DNA of 64,000 nucleotides. Origin: Hyphodiscus hymeniophilus (taxonomy: Eukaryota; Ascomycota; Leotiomycetes; Helotiales; Hyphodiscaceae). A program made the translations under genes and the position numbers. This document shows positions 36,515-48,768 of this stretch, in pieces; the stretch's first letter is position 1, and each line of letters opens with the position of its first letter. Below the pieces are notes generated by a model. The model saw nothing but the letters and a program-made list of their open reading frames with translations. It was not told where the DNA came from and made no database searches. The stretch is taken from assembly GCA_016508695.1 (NCBI GenBank), contig VNKQ01000006.1, positions 2,108,001-2,172,000 on the forward strand, given 5' to 3'.

Positions 36515-37793
36515 TCAATCTGCAATCTGATCCACGCGATCGAAATTGATACCCGGCGTATCAATTTCCTCTTCTTCATCGCTATCACTTTCGAAGGCAA
36601 AGGCAGGATTGACGTATTCCGTAACTTTAGATACCACCTGGAACCAATCAACAACCGTCCTATATCCCTTCGGGAGCATCGTCTCGGTGTAATAGGGCTC
36701 TCCTAAGCTAAAGACTGGGCAACCATGAGCAGGGATCAATTTTTTGCCTGCTGGTCCAGCGAGGAAAGCACCGCAAGGCTCCTGGGAAACGAGAAAAGCG
36801 CGTCCTCTCTATGGGGATGTTAGTAAGACTTCATGATACAAGGGAGAGAGGAATACCCTGCGAAGCCAGCGAGCAAAGTCTGCATTCTCATTGTCACTTG
36901 CATGATAGTAAGTAGCAATTGCAGCAAAAGCCTCCATTCTTCCTCCCCACCTCTTCCAAATCTCCTTCTTAGCCAAAAACTCTGCAACCTTCACAGCACC
37001 CTCGCCAACTCCTATGACATCCAACTTTGAGGTCGGGTCACAGAGATTCTCGACGACGTGGTTGAAGATGTACTCAACATGCTCCGCCGTGTTCCTATTT
37101 CCTGGGACAGTGTTGTTCTCGATGTCGATACGGTACGGAAGTTCTACAGCACTTTTCTGGGGAAGAGCCATCCAGGAGGTTTGAGTGACCGCCTTTCGTC
37201 CTCGTCGACACCACAACAATTGCCCTATGTTCGCCAGGATTATACCGGGAGAGTTGGGGAGGTGTTGGATGTATTTGACCATGTCGATGGCAGAACCAAC
37301 ATTGATTCCACCTTGGCCGCCGATAATACGATGAGCGAAGACGCCGAGGTCTTGATTCTGTTCGTAGAATAGGATAAGGACTCGCTTTTTGGTTTTCAAG
37401 TCTGAGGAGATGAATATTGGCACATTGGGTGAGTTCTCTTCGACATTGAGGGGGAGACGGATCTTGGTAAGGCCGAGGGATGTGAGGCGTTCAGAGATGA
37501 TGTTTCGAATTGCTTCTGCTAATCGTGAGCTCGTATTAGTGGGAAGGAGAAAAGTTCTCACCATTCATAGCTTCCCGTTGCATGATGTTGTATCGCTCGT
37601 TCTTAGTAAGAAAGTACTTGAAGTAAGCCTTATGGTTCTCCTTGTTGCGAATCTCATCTTGCTCGTTTACGAAATAGCTGTTGGTTGTCAGTGAAACGTG
37701 AAGTGGAAGGAAACAGAGTGCATACCCTAAGCCTTCGAGCGTAGTTGGGTAGATGGGGTCCTTGGGAAGACCAGCATCAAGACGGCGGAACAT
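36515..37793 (-). CDS. Arb2-domain protein
   Basis: Exons (minus) 37726-37793, 37562-37677, 36857-37515 and 36515-36808 give 378 residues. It opens MFRRLDAGLPKDPIYPTTLEGLG and continues YFVNEQDEIRNKENHKAYF, the start typical of the fungal Arb2 family. The core looks like an alpha/beta-hydrolase-type fold (VIGVGEGAVKVAEFL) without an obvious catalytic serine elbow. In fission yeast Arb2 belongs to a complex handling Argonaute siRNA, and the same domain occurs fused to histone deacetylases. Whether this protein has such a role is unknown. The C-terminus is acidic (SDSDEEEEIDTPG). All three introns are 46-48 bases. Confidence 0.82.
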
Positions 37794-39324
37794 TTTGACG
37801 GGTTTGAAAGTTGTCAAAATATGATTTGAGGTTGGAGTTGGAGGCTTGGAGATGGTGAGGAACGGGTTTGCTGAATGTGAGCCGCACAAGTCGGGAGGTT
37901 TGTATCTGGACGCGAATGAAGAAGGTACGCGACTTTTAGGGCAGGACCGTGATCAACGCTTTTAAATTGGATGCACAATTGAATGTGTGGTCGTAGGAAA
38001 AGTGGAATGATCACTTGTCATGGAAAAGAACCTTGATGAAGCAAAGGCCAAGGTAGAATTAGAACGACTGATTGCTGCGGATTTGTTTGCTTCCTTGGGA
38101 GATTTGGCACTTGCTGCAAACAAACGAGCAACAACCCAACGATGCCAAACTTGAAAATATGATATATCTGAGAGGCGAGAGGATTGGCTTTAATTTGCGT
38201 AGCTTGTACTACTTGCTCGTCTCCCAATATGTCTGTCTGAGCATTCTTGGAGCATTTCTCGTGCAACACGGCCTCGTGGAAAGGCAGTATTTCACGGAAG
38301 CGTGATACTTCTAAAAACACCCTCGCGCCAGTCTTGCTCTCGATCTGGAATTCCTTCTTAAACGACTTTCCGTGGTCCTACACGATGTTGCACATTATAC
38401 AATGCCTTCTTGCAGGCACAGTACAGCCACGATCGGAATATCATATCGATATCCGGCTCATATACCCCTCCGCGATCTTCGTTTACCAACTGGCCTTCTT
38501 GACACCAGGTATGGATCCTTCTAACGCATGTACTCGGAAGTTATACTATTCGATCCAATTAGCGACATTCAAGCAAGCTTTCGCATTGGATCGGATTCTC
38601 TCCCTCCGCATGACATACCCTCGACATCTTGAAATCCCTCAAAACACCTCTTCCTTTCCCTCCCTCTACACAGCGATTCCGGATCTGTGTAGATCTTGTG
38701 TAGCAGTGCATCTTGGTCAATTGCAGCTGTGCCTGGGCTCTAGTTCGCGCGGAAAGAGTCAAGTTGCGGATGATGTATCGAAGGGCTTGTCTGCAGATGG
38801 ACGTACAGTCAGGAAATGATTCAATAATTCAAGGACCCCATTACGCAGTCACAATTGACCCAAGGAGAACAAAGAGCATCACCTACCTCTCTGGTTCATG
38901 TTCAGCGAACACCTTTCTCTTGGTGTGATCGCGAATGACCTTGATATTAACAAAGCCTCCAAGATCTAGCTTCTTGGATCTAAACATCGACATTTTGAAG
39001 TTGGCGGATATACGATACAGATGATGTTGAAGAATGCGCCGACGAGGTTGACGAGAATCCTGCCGCTAAGTACGGTGGCCGTTGCAGAGCCCCGAGTCAG
39101 CCTTGTTCCAACTTCGAGCACAAGGCTGAGTTGAATGAATCACTTGGTCAATTGAGATTCATTGGTAACATTTCTCCACTGTATCCTTTTGGATATAAAT
39201 CACGCTTTGGCTTTTCAATGAAGACGCTCACTTTCTCACATCAAAGTGCACGCATGCTCGTCCACTGCCTCTCCACAACTCGACGGTTTCTACCTCCTTC
39301 GATCTGCTGCAATTGCTTTTCAAA
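37794..39324. other. Intergenic region, no supported gene
   Basis: About 1.5 kb. The longest frame (38247-38819, plus) has no family features, biased composition or signal peptide that would support it. Expected contents are the Arb2-gene promoter and the COQ4 3' region. Confidence 0.35.
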
Positions 39325-40244
39325 TTATGGGTAGCCATTGTGGGCATTCTTCTTCGCATCCCTCTCCACCTTCCGCCTCGCTCGTTCTTTCTTTCGAATA
39401 TCTCTCAAATCTACAGGCTTCTCAATCCCCAATTCCGTCCTCAACTCCCCCGCGTCCCTCTCAAATTGCTCTTCCCAGTAGACGTTGATGACTTCCTTAC
39501 TCCCAAGCCCATTCTTCACTGCCCATGGCCCATAGATCGTGAAGAATCTCTTCCGTTCGGCAGGCTTCATTCTAGTCAACGCAAAGACACTCAAGCCCGT
39601 CATGGGTAATAGGGTATTCGCAAACTCAAAGGCTTTGAGCGCAACTTCCCCTTCGACGACAATGGGGAGTCCAGTGAGTGCATGGAAGAAGTCATGACAT
39701 TCCCGGTACCTCTGCATCACGTATGCACACTCTTCATCGTCTATGTATTGAACCTCGGAACGTGTGTCGGCACTCACTCCCTCTCTGTCCAGCCAATCTG
39801 CGTATGCCCAACCCACAGTATTATCAGGCAAAGAGCGTAAGTAATCTATTGATAGGGTTTTAGACGATAAGCGTGGTCGATCGCGGAGTATCCTGCGACC
39901 GGTAGGATCGGAGAGCATTGCGTCGCGGAGACGGTAGATGAAATAGGGTGTTGCCGTCGCTTCTCCTAGAGATGCTATCAAATCTAGGACTGTCAGTGCG
40001 TTCGAGAACAAAGAGAGAGAGACACGAAAATACCTCCGCGATATGGATTCAGCAGAGACATGACTGCTGATCCTATTGCTAATCCAGCTTTCTCAATTCT
40101 AGTAAGGGGAACATGGCCAGGATAATTTGGAGCTGGTCGATTGAGAACACTGAATCTGCGAGAATTGAGCGATAAAGTGCACGTTGTCAGCAGCTCTCGA
40201 GGTAATGCTGCTCGCACACTATGTTGACGTAAGAAGACCGCCAT
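39325..40244 (-). CDS. COQ4: Ubiquinone biosynthesis protein COQ4, mitochondrial
   Basis: Needed for coenzyme Q synthesis, where it organises the COQ complex on the matrix face of the inner mitochondrial membrane. Exons (minus) 40034-40244 and 39325-39983 give 289 residues. The N-terminus (MAVFLRQHSVRAALPRELL...) is a mitochondrial presequence. The diagnostic zinc-binding motif HDxxH-x11-E is intact in CHDFFHALTGLPIVVEGE. NPYRGDLIASLGEATATPYF is restored across the 50-base intron, and the C-terminus is basic, as in relatives. An in-frame upstream ATG at 40334 exists, but the start at 40244 gives the better presequence. It is divergent from the IPK1-like gene, 174 bases between start codons. 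Confidence 0.95.
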
Positions 40245-40418
40245 TTGGTGATGGCGTTGGTGTTGTAGCTTCAAATTGTTGAACGAGTTCAATGCAGAGT
40301 GGACCGAATCCGCCATCAAATTGGCGCCCACCACTCAGCCTTACTCGAGTACATTGTACCGCCCATCCTCAGCCTCGACTTCCACAGTCAACTCCACAGC
40401 GCCGCACTAACTCTGGTG

Positions 40419-41691
40419 ATGGCTTCGAGACCAGCAGCAATTCCTACAATACTAGAGGGCACTGCCTTCTACTATCTTGCAGAAGGAGCAGCTAATATTG
40501 TGTACCAGGTGTCAACCCCTTGGAGACAATCTACGCCTGAGCCAAGCTTGGTAGAGGAATATGGAGATGGAACCCCACCACCAAGCATCATTGATGATAT
40601 AAGTCCAGGTCCTCTAGAAGAGAACATTTATGAAGGCAAGTCCTTTTCTCATCGCGGTTGAGTTACACATGCAAGCAGGCGTTAAGTCTTGCAGCCTTGT
40701 GAGCTTGAGTAACATCGTTATTTATGGGACACAAATATGCACAGCTGACATCTTCTAGATAAGCTTGTAAGGTTTCGAAAAGATCTACCAACTACAGCTC
40801 CATGTTACATAGCTCAAGCAAACTGGGAGCGTCTGATACAACCTCTTTTCCCACCGCATCAGCTAGTCGGTCAAGCTCTTCTTGATATCCAGCCTGGGCA
40901 TATCGTAGCTAAACTGAATGAAGACCTTCATGATTGGGAGAATGGCAAGAATCCTACAAATGGCTCTCTTGACCCAACTACTCCTCGACCCACCAAGCGT
41001 CAACGGATCTATCTGGCTGATGACAACCACGCACTCCTTGTCAAGGACATGACTTCCCGTACGGCAGCTTTCCAACAACGTTTCAAAGCTGACAACACTA
41101 GGGGAGGGAGTAAATCTCGTCGAGTTCAAGCCCAAGTGGCTTGCGCAATCTCCCTCCGCTCCCCAATACTCCAAACGATGCCGTCAATGTGCTCGCATGG
41201 CCCGGATTAACGCAGAACGTGCTCGCAAAAAAGAACCTCCCATGACTTTCTATTGCCCTCTTGATCTTACCTCCCGAAAGGATGAGGGGATGAACCATGT
41301 TGCAAGTCTCATCGTGCAATCCGGAGTTAGCAATTGCCAGATCAAACGCTTCGCGCAGTGGCTCGAGAATACGGATATTTTGGACAATCTCAAGGCCCGC
41401 CAGATAGAGCTGGACCAGATTGGGGTCCTTAGAGGAGATGTCAACGACGAAAGATTACTAGCTGCTATGACACTGAGAGATTGTACCGTCTTTGTCAAAT
41501 GCACCTCAGCCGATAATCGTGAATGGGAAGCAAGGATTGGTGACTTGGACTTGAAGAGCAAAGACAAAATCAATTACTGGCGGGGCATCGAGTGGTCGTT
41601 GATTGAAGAAGGCTGGTACGAGGGGCTTGAGGACTATAATGATCGGCAGCCTCTTGTTTGTCGCCTGAGTCGGGACTTGAGTGGTACTTGA
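40419..41691 (+). CDS. IPK1: Inositol-pentakisphosphate 2-kinase
   Basis: Makes inositol hexakisphosphate from InsP5 with ATP, in the nucleus or cytosol. Exons 40419-40635, 40759-41058 and 41102-41691 give 368 residues, in the range of fungal IPK1. Motifs are the ATP-site start LAEGAANIVYQV, the GEGVNLVEFKPKWL segment (the EIKPK-like core) and a cysteine pair, KRCRQCARMAR, that matches the zinc-binding part of the family. The first intron starts with GC instead of GT (AG|GCAAGT). The second is only 43 bases with a perfect GCTGAC branch point; without it the EFKPKWL frame would be lost. Shared short promoter with COQ4. Confidence 0.9.
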
Positions 41692-42024
41692 GAGTAGAAC
41701 TGGATGCAAATCAAGCAACATTTGCGGCAATGCTCCAGATGCCTTGGATATTCGACCCTATAATGCTCATTTACGCACCATAATCAGGCTCTACGGTAGT
41801 CAGGCGAAGAGAATTCTATGAGAGGGTGGCACTGAGATTCGGGTGGAGATTAGCAGTTGTGAAGATGCTGCTTCACACCAAGGCTCGTATACATAGTCTA
41901 CTCCTGTCAAGGTACCACTTCTCCGTCCCTTTGTGTCGCAATCGGCACGTTTGAATATGAATCACCGTGGCACCTGCGAAACCCAACTGGGGTATACTCT
42001 ACAGATAGGCGCGTATCATTAAGC
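41692..42024. other. Short convergent intergenic region
   Basis: About 330 bases between two convergent genes. No feature seen beyond what the 3' ends require. Confidence 0.4.
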
Positions 42025-43597
42025 TCAAGTATAGTGTGGCAACGCTCCTTGGTTCACCTCGCCGGATGCACCATTCCCATTGATGCTTTTCCCGATATCC
42101 AACCCCGCTGGAGATTCATCCACACCCTCAACAAGGTTACTCACCCTCTTCACCCCCTCCGGCAATTTGAAATGTGGTTGCAATGGAGTCCAGCTCTCCT
42201 GAAAATGGCAGTCAGCATTTCCTCCAAACTTCATCTTTGGATTTCACCACTCACTTCATTGTAGTCCTCTTGTACCTTCTTGCACTGCTTCAATCCCCAA
42301 TCTGTTACACCCACCATGAGACAGCTTTCAAACATGAACGCCATACTCCCCTCGCCAACCTTCGTCGGCTTTAGCTCAGCGTTTGAGGCCTTCTCATGAG
42401 TCCCAGCATCAGGTCCGTGTGCAGACATGATGTTATGAAGACTCGCTCCTGCAGGTTGGAATCCTCCGCCTGTCTTCGCGTCATATTCGCCACCAATGAG
42501 ACCCATGAATTCAGACATCGTGTTGCGATGATACCAAGGCGGCCTAAATGTGTCTTCCCCAACTAGCCAACGAGGAGGGAAGATAACGAAGTCCGCGATC
42601 GCTGTGCCGACATGATCCGAGGGAGCGGAGAGGACGGTGAAGATACTGGGATCCGGATGATCGAAGGAGATACTACCCATGGTATTGAACCTTCCGAGGT
42701 CGTATTTATAGGGGTAGTATAGACCGTGCCAGGCTACCACGTCGTAAGGAGTGTGCGTCTGACTCGCTGCAAACAGGTGCCCATTGAATTTTGAGATTAT
42801 TGTGTATTCCCCCGCTGGAGCTTCTTCGAAGTGAGCAACTGGAGCTTGGAAATCTCTCGCATTTGCCAAGCAATTCGAGCCAATTGGTCCAAGTTCAGGG
42901 AGTTGGAAATGCCCTTGGTATAATTCCAATATGTATCCTCTCACAGGCCCAGCCGGCAGCTCGACTCGATAGCGGATTCCGCGTGGGATAATGCAGATTT
43001 CGTTCGGCCGTACGAGAATATGCCCCAACTCGGTCTGGATGTCCAGCACTCCATGCTGCAATACAATCAAGAAGTCCCCATCAGAGCTATAGAATGCCTC
43101 ATTCTTTGCCATACTGCTGCCCGCTGCAAATATCAAGATCCCAAGACCGTTCTTCAAAGTAGGATCACCGGCTCCGGCAACCAGTTTCAAGCTGTGTACC
43201 CAATCGACTGACTCGTCCAGATCGAAAGGATCCCAGCGCAGCTGGTTGGGAATCTGGTGCATCTTGTCGCCTTCGGGATTGGTGTTGTAAGAGGATTGCT
43301 CGCGGGCTTGGAAGGGAGAGTGTGCGGCGGAGGGAAGGATACGGTATAGCCATGTCTGTTGGTTCTCGTGTCGAGGGGCTGTGAATGCTGTGCCGGATAG
43401 CTTTTCTGCGTATAGGCCATACGGAGGTTTCTGGGGAGAGTTTGCCCCTATTGGGAGTGCTCCAGCGATAGCTTCAGACCTGCGAAGGTGTTAGACGTTG
43501 TAGATGGAGCTCATGGGGTTAGAACGTACTCATGATAGGATCCAAAGCCATTCTGATATTTGTACTTCTCGGGCGTATTAAATTTCGTGACAGGCAT
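42025..43597 (-). CDS. hmgA: Homogentisate 1,2-dioxygenase
   Basis: Fe(II) dioxygenase that opens the ring of homogentisate to maleylacetoacetate in phenylalanine and tyrosine degradation. Exons (minus) 43530-43597, 42255-43479 and 42025-42198 give 488 residues. The N-terminus KYQNGFGSYHESEAIAGALPIG is rebuilt across intron 1. Iron ligands fit the family in PPWYHRNTMSEFMGLIGGEYDAK and ASLHNIMSAHGPDAGTHE. The true C-terminus needs the third exon (QEDYNEESWTPLQPHFKLPEGVKR); reading through the second intron would give a truncated protein. The final 40 residues beyond the conserved end are an extra tail. Unlike the classic Aspergillus arrangement, I see no fumarylacetoacetase or maleylacetoacetate isomerase beside it. 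Confidence 0.95.
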
Positions 43598-43878
43598 ATT
43601 GGTGTGTAGAATATTTATCGGAATTAAATGATCGAGGGACAGAAAGGAGATTTTGTAGATATAACATTGTCATCTTGACCGGAGTTGCATTAGATTCTTT
43701 GCTGTTTCCCCGCCGCGTCGAGGCCGCGGATGGTTTCCGGAAGGGAGACGAGACGGAATCTTTTCCGCGTGGATGGTTCGGCTTTTCTTTGGCCTTTGTA
43801 AATAACAAACCATTAAATACTGTAAACCACCATCTTGCTTTTTGAGATAATAGTAGTTATAAATATTCTATGACAGAT

Positions 43879-45105
43879 CTAGTCGTACCAAATAGCATTC
43901 ATACCAAACCCTGGTTCGTTTACATTACAGCGCGCCACACGATGGAGGAACTCCTCCTTCCACCTGTAGATTTCCAGCCACCCCTCTTGGTCATCCGTCA
44001 AAGCCAGCCACTCATCACTCCAATCGCACGGACTGACGGCGTTTGAATGGCCTCCACTAGTCGGCGTGGGATTTAAACATATCTGCCGCTCAATGATGCC
44101 GGAAGGGCCGAGTGCAAAGGCCGCGATGTAGCCGGTCAGATTGAAGGCGTTGGCGCGGGAGGTGGCATATAGGTATTTGCCCGAGTGAGAGAGCGTACAG
44201 ACATCTGATCGGTACATCTTGGGGTTGGGTATGCCTGCGCTGATTAGTAGGTTGAGTTGAGGGGACAAGATACAGAAAGAGACTGACCTGGTGGGATGAG
44301 AGGATACGTGAGGTGCGTGAATATGGGAATGTGGGTTTGTTCGTCAATCACATAGACAGCCAGCCGATTCCCAGCTTCCATCAACACGTAGAGATAATGA
44401 CCACCCGGGTGAATAGCCACCCATCTCGGATGATCTCCAGGATCTGGTGCATCGAGTGCGTTGACGAGACTTAGCTGTCCGGTCACTTCGTCCTTCTTGT
44501 GCGTCCAGATCTTGTTTGCTCTGAGATCCGCCGAGTAGAGATAGGTTTCCGTGGGGTCAAATACCATGCCATGAATACCAGTCTTGGGACTGTACTCATA
44601 GTTCTGGATGTTCTTCTCCAGAGCTCCATCCTTGGTGACTGAGAATACGTTCCCGTGACCTGCATGGTCATAGAATGGGTTTCCATATACGTTGTATGGT
44701 GGCTGTCTTGCAGCCAGGACGAAGATTGCTCTTGTATTTGTGTCGGATTTTGATGCCATTGCTACCACAGTTAGACTGGAAGTTTTGTACATGGAAATAC
44801 TTACCATCATGAAGCATTGGATGCGAAGCAGTGTGGATGATTTCTGTGGGACTCTTTACTGAATGACTTGACCACTTCTTCAACGATGCGCCATAAATCT
44901 GCTTCTTCGCGTGCTAGAAGACTTGAGCTGGGGAGCTTGAATGGAAGAGAGGGGTATTCACATCAAAAGTCATCCAAGATATCGGTTCGTCCTCTGGGAT
45001 GGGCGTTCTCTTGACCATCTCCAGACTCAGTGTTTCGTCGTCAAACTCGAACGTGAATATGGCTCCTGGAGGAGTCCATGTCCCTACCATTAAATGATGC
45101 TTCAT
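43879..45105 (-). CDS. 3-carboxy-cis,cis-muconate cyclase-like protein
   Basis: Seven-bladed beta-propeller enzyme of the fungal beta-ketoadipate pathway, which lactonises 3-carboxymuconate (from protocatechuate) to carboxymuconolactone. Exons (minus) 44962-45105, 44805-44913, 44288-44761 and 43879-44234 give 360 residues, the normal length. It starts MKHHLMVGTWTPPGAIFTFEF, then FDHAKKQIYGASLKKW across intron 1, QPPYNVYGNPFYDHAGHGNVFSV-like text, GIHGMVFDPTETYLYSADL, HPRWVAIHPGGHYLYVLMEAGN, and a tail VNEPGFGMNAIWYD. There is no signal peptide, unlike the lactonase at 9.8 kb, so it should be cytosolic. An alternative start is the Met six codons on. Introns are 43-53 bases. Confidence 0.88.
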
Positions 45106-46025
45106 TCTGCCTTTTGATCTTGGCAAAAGTTTGGAAGAAAAGTAGTTCTTCAGCATGCAGTAGATAGAGATACGATCAGACTTTGCTGTTCTCTTATCAA
45201 ACCCGACTGACTGACTCGTAAACAACTAGGCGCCAAGCAATAACTGTACAGCCCATCAACTGGAGCCAATTGATTTGAGATTAATCTGGACCAATTGGAC
45301 CGACTGAATTGGAATATAGAATATTCAGAGCCATGAAATTGGAATTCGAAATTTGCTCAAGTCAACTGAGATTAGTGGAGGCGGTCCGGGGAGAGCACGG
45401 CAAAAGTTTTAGACGACGGGACACCAGGACGGCATTCAATAAGCGCAGTGCTCAGCAGATACAATATACTTTATATATACCCAGGACATCACGCTCGATT
45501 TTGAGAGTCTTGATAAGAATCTCTAAGACCAACTAGTCTCTGTCCAGAGTTTCCTTTGTGTTGGATAGGAACTCTGGACGAACAAACAGTCCTCTTCGGT
45601 CACGTGTACTCGTACCACAGTCCGAAAGCTCTCCGGTGGGGGGTTACTCGTAAAGTTGGGATTCGCCCTCGCCCAAGAGTGGGGATAGACTGGTGATTGG
45701 TGCGCATCAAGAGCTCCACCGAATAAGTAACCCCTCTGCGCTTCTGGACGAGTACCGGAATCAGGAGCTGCTCGTGGACCTGACCTATCGTCGGCATAGA
45801 TGGCCCCGATAGATTGATCTGCTAGCAGTACGAGAGGGTCTGCTCTGCCTCTTCTCCTTCTCTTTCCTCTTCTGCCCTTTCTCTCCTTTCTCCATATACT
45901 TGCAACTCGTCGCAGTTGTTTTATACGAGATCTCGAAGGTGCGTTCGACCCCTCAATCACCCTCGGACGTTCAGCCATTGGAAACAGAAGCTGATGGGAA
46001 AATCCAAAAGGTTGAGAAAGGAAAC
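45106..46025. other. Divergent promoter region
   Basis: About 920 bases between the start codons of the carboxymuconate-cyclase-like gene and the arabinitol dehydrogenase. A frame on the plus strand is open upstream of the dehydrogenase ATG from 45900. It could extend that protein, but its pyrimidine-rich composition argues for a 5' leader. No other gene supported. Confidence 0.4.
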
Positions 46026-47206
46026 ATGAGTCCCTCAGCAACAGAAGCTCTCCCTGTGGCCGCCACGGCCAGACCGTCGAAGTCGAATATTGGAGTCTAC
46101 ACGAACCCAGAGCACAAGTTATGGGTGGCAGAGGCGCAACCATCTCTGGAGAGCGTCGAGAAGGGTGATAGCCTAAAGCCGGGAGAGGTGACAGTTGGAA
46201 TTAAAAGTACTGGAATCTGCGGGTACGACAAGAGTACAATAAATGGAAACGAAGCTTCGCTGACAGTGCTCTTAGATCCGACGTTCATTTCTGGCACGCT
46301 GGGTGCATCGGTCCTATGATTGTCAAAGACACACATATACTTGGTCACGAATCTGCGGGTGTCATCTTAGCTGTACACCCCTCTGTGGAAAATCTCAAAG
46401 TGGGTGATCGTGTAGCCATCGAGCCGAATGTTATTTGCAACGAGTGCGAGCCGTGCCTTACCGGGAGATACAATGGTTGCGAAAAGGTTCAATTTCTCTC
46501 TACTCCTCCAGTCCCCGGACTCCTCCGAAGATATGTGAACCATCCCGCTATCTGGTGCCACAAGATTGGGGATATGTCTTTCGAAGATGGAGCGTGCCTG
46601 GAACCTTTGAGCGTCTCTTTGGCGTGCATGCAAAGGTCCGGCGTTGCATTAGGAGATTCTGTTCTCATTTGCGGTGCTGGCCCAATTGGTCTTATTACAC
46701 TTCTTTGCTGCCGGGCAGCTGGAGCTTGTCCAATTGTGATTACCGATATTGACGAGGGAAGATTGGCATTTGCAAAAGGACTGGTTCCGTCGGTCATTAC
46801 ACACAAGGTCGAGAGAGTGTCCCCGGAAGAATCCGCCAAGTCGATCGTGACCGCATTTGAAGGTGTCGAACCCGCCATTGCTCTAGAGTGTACAGGTGTC
46901 GAGAGTAGTGTGTCAGCTGCAATATGGTCTGTTAAATTTGGGGGGAAAGTCTTCGTGATTGGTGTGGGAAAGAACGAGATGAACATTCCGTTCATGAGGT
47001 TGAGCGTCAGGGAGATTGACCTTCAATTTCAGTATAGATACTGCAATACCTGGCCTCGCGCTATTCGACTCGTCCAAGCAGGCGTAATCGATATGAAGAA
47101 GCTTGTCACTCACCGTTATCAGCTGGAAGATGCTGTAAGTGCTTTCGAGACGGCAGCGAACCCAAAAACTGGAGCGATTAAAGTGCAGATAAAGAGTGAA
47201 GACTGA
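46026..47206 (+). CDS. L-arabinitol 4-dehydrogenase
   Basis: Zinc- and NAD-dependent medium-chain dehydrogenase that oxidises L-arabinitol to L-xylulose in fungal pentose catabolism. Exons 46026-46222 and 46276-47206 give 375 residues, matching the family. The intron is placed so that GICGSDVHFWHAGCIGPM is restored exactly. Catalytic zinc motif GHESAG (about 88), structural-zinc cysteines CNECEPCLTGRYNGC (about 120-134), the NAD-binding GAGPIGL and the acidic DIDEGR at the end of the second strand are all present. Xylitol or sorbitol dehydrogenase is the alternative, but the N-terminus and length fit L-arabinitol dehydrogenase better. It stands alone here among aromatic-acid genes, with no other arabinose-pathway gene in the window. 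Confidence 0.88.
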
Positions 47207-47289
47207 GTATTGATCCGAATTTTGACTACATAGTATACAATTATTATAGACGTTTCGAATACGCAGATGCCATCGTTCATTTCTAGCCT

Positions 47290-48424
47290 TTAGGAGTTTA
47301 ACTCCGAGAAAGCCAATATGTCCTTCTCGAGGTCCAAATGCTTCCACTGCCCCAGCTTGAGCTGTAATTCCTCTATTTTCGCAGCCGGTCTGATTGCACC
47401 ACCAACCATATAGCCCTTCCCTAATGCAATCAATTCCATCAAAACATCTGTTACCGGTTCCCGTTTAAATTGTATCCTGAAATCCCGTATATTTTCCCCC
47501 TCATCTAATGACTTCTCACTTTCAAGCCGTTCGTTTACAGCTGGAGCCTTGACATCCAGAATCTCAAGCTCCTTCAACCAAGGTGCTAGTAACGCCTCTC
47601 CCGTCATTTTGATATACGCTTCCCTAAGACACCAACATGCGTAAAACCTCCTCAATTTTTTGTCGATGATCTCGTTGCTCGATATCCTAATCGTGCCATC
47701 CTCCTGTCCTAATTTAAGAATCTCGTTCCGCCTTTGGCACCTACTAATCTTGTCTTTGTCAAAACCATTGGGAATTACCCCATCCGGAGCATGGTCAATG
47801 TCCACAGGAGCGAGTTTCATATAGGAAACTTCACTCGCTGCAAAAACATCCGCGTGTATATCCACCCATTTAAAGAAACCCTCCTCTTCAATACTCCTAT
47901 AATCATGTGTGAGACGTTCATTCCAGCATACCACATCCGTCCCAACCTCGATCTTGTCTCTGCCGCCTATCCCAACTACAGCAATCAAGCTGACAATGCC
48001 TGCTTGGTGACTGACGTTAAAATCCATTCCTGGCTGAGAGGGGAGAGGAGGGTTGAAGCAGGGCTTCCCGTGTACGTCGCGGGAGATGGTACTATTCGCC
48101 CAGGAAATTGGTGCGTATTTGCTGATTATGAGATGTTTCAGAAGGTGTGAAACCAAGCTCATCTTTGCGTCTTTTAGGTGGTAGTATCGCAGGACGGAGG
48201 TCTGCTCGGTTGGGGTGAGGAGGGAGAGAGCTCGGGAGGCCTGGAATGAGTTGTTGGTAGTCTGGCAGAAAATGCGAGGGAAAGAAGGAGCTTACGACTG
48301 TTTTAAGCTGTGCGACTTCATCTCGCGGTTTGGATTGGGGAGGGACGGGCCATAGTGGTCGTGTGTCGACGAGCCATTGTATTATCGCAGGCTCTATGGT
48401 CGTACTCTGAATTGCCGCCGCCAT
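47290..48424 (-). CDS. 4'-phosphopantetheinyl transferase, Sfp/NpgA type
   Basis: Activates carrier-protein domains of polyketide and nonribosomal peptide synthases and of lysine biosynthesis (aminoadipate reductase) by adding phosphopantetheine from CoA. Exons (minus) 48296-48424 and 47290-48240 give 359 residues, the length of NpgA-type enzymes. Family motifs are FNVSHQAGIVSLIAV, the magnesium-binding IEVGTDVVCWNER, FAASEVSYMK, and the WCLREAYIKMTGEALL helix. The 55-base intron joins QLKTV to ASRALSLLTPTEQTSVLRYYH, as in relatives. Ascomycetes usually have one broad enzyme of this type, so this is probably the master activator rather than a member of a local cluster. It starts 345 bases from the divergent EthD-hydrolase gene. 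Confidence 0.93.
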
Positions 48425-48768
48425 AAGGGGGAAGGGACAGACTCTGCTAGTCAGCGAAGCAATCTAGTGATCATTGAAATCGCCCTATCGAACATTGAAG
48501 CTGTCAGATTTTGTGAGTGAAGTGCATCAGTTGGAGCTTGGGCCCCTTCGATCGTCACGTGAATTACAGTACTCGAGTATTTCCTCTGCCGAACGATCTC
48601 CGCACACACCCGGCGTGCGGGGTTTGGTGGGGGATCCGCATAATCATTTACCCGCGCGGACATCCTAGAATGTATCTCGAGATCCCATTTTTGAGCTTCA
48701 TTTACAATTGAACTTGTTCCTGAGAGTCATATTTTCACCCCATAGAACTGCAAAGTACATCAGTCAGC
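48425..48768. promoter_or_regulatory. Divergent promoter, PPTase / EthD-hydrolase
   Basis: 344 bases between two divergent start codons. No gene fits. Contains CCGCACACACCCGGCGTGCGGGG-type GC-rich sequence with small inverted repeats near 48600-48622, a possible binding site for a regulator. This is inference only. Confidence 0.35.

Noticed and set aside
38247..38819. Frame of 190 codons in the Arb2-COQ4 gap
   Set aside because: Text does not resemble a protein family and no splicing makes it longer.
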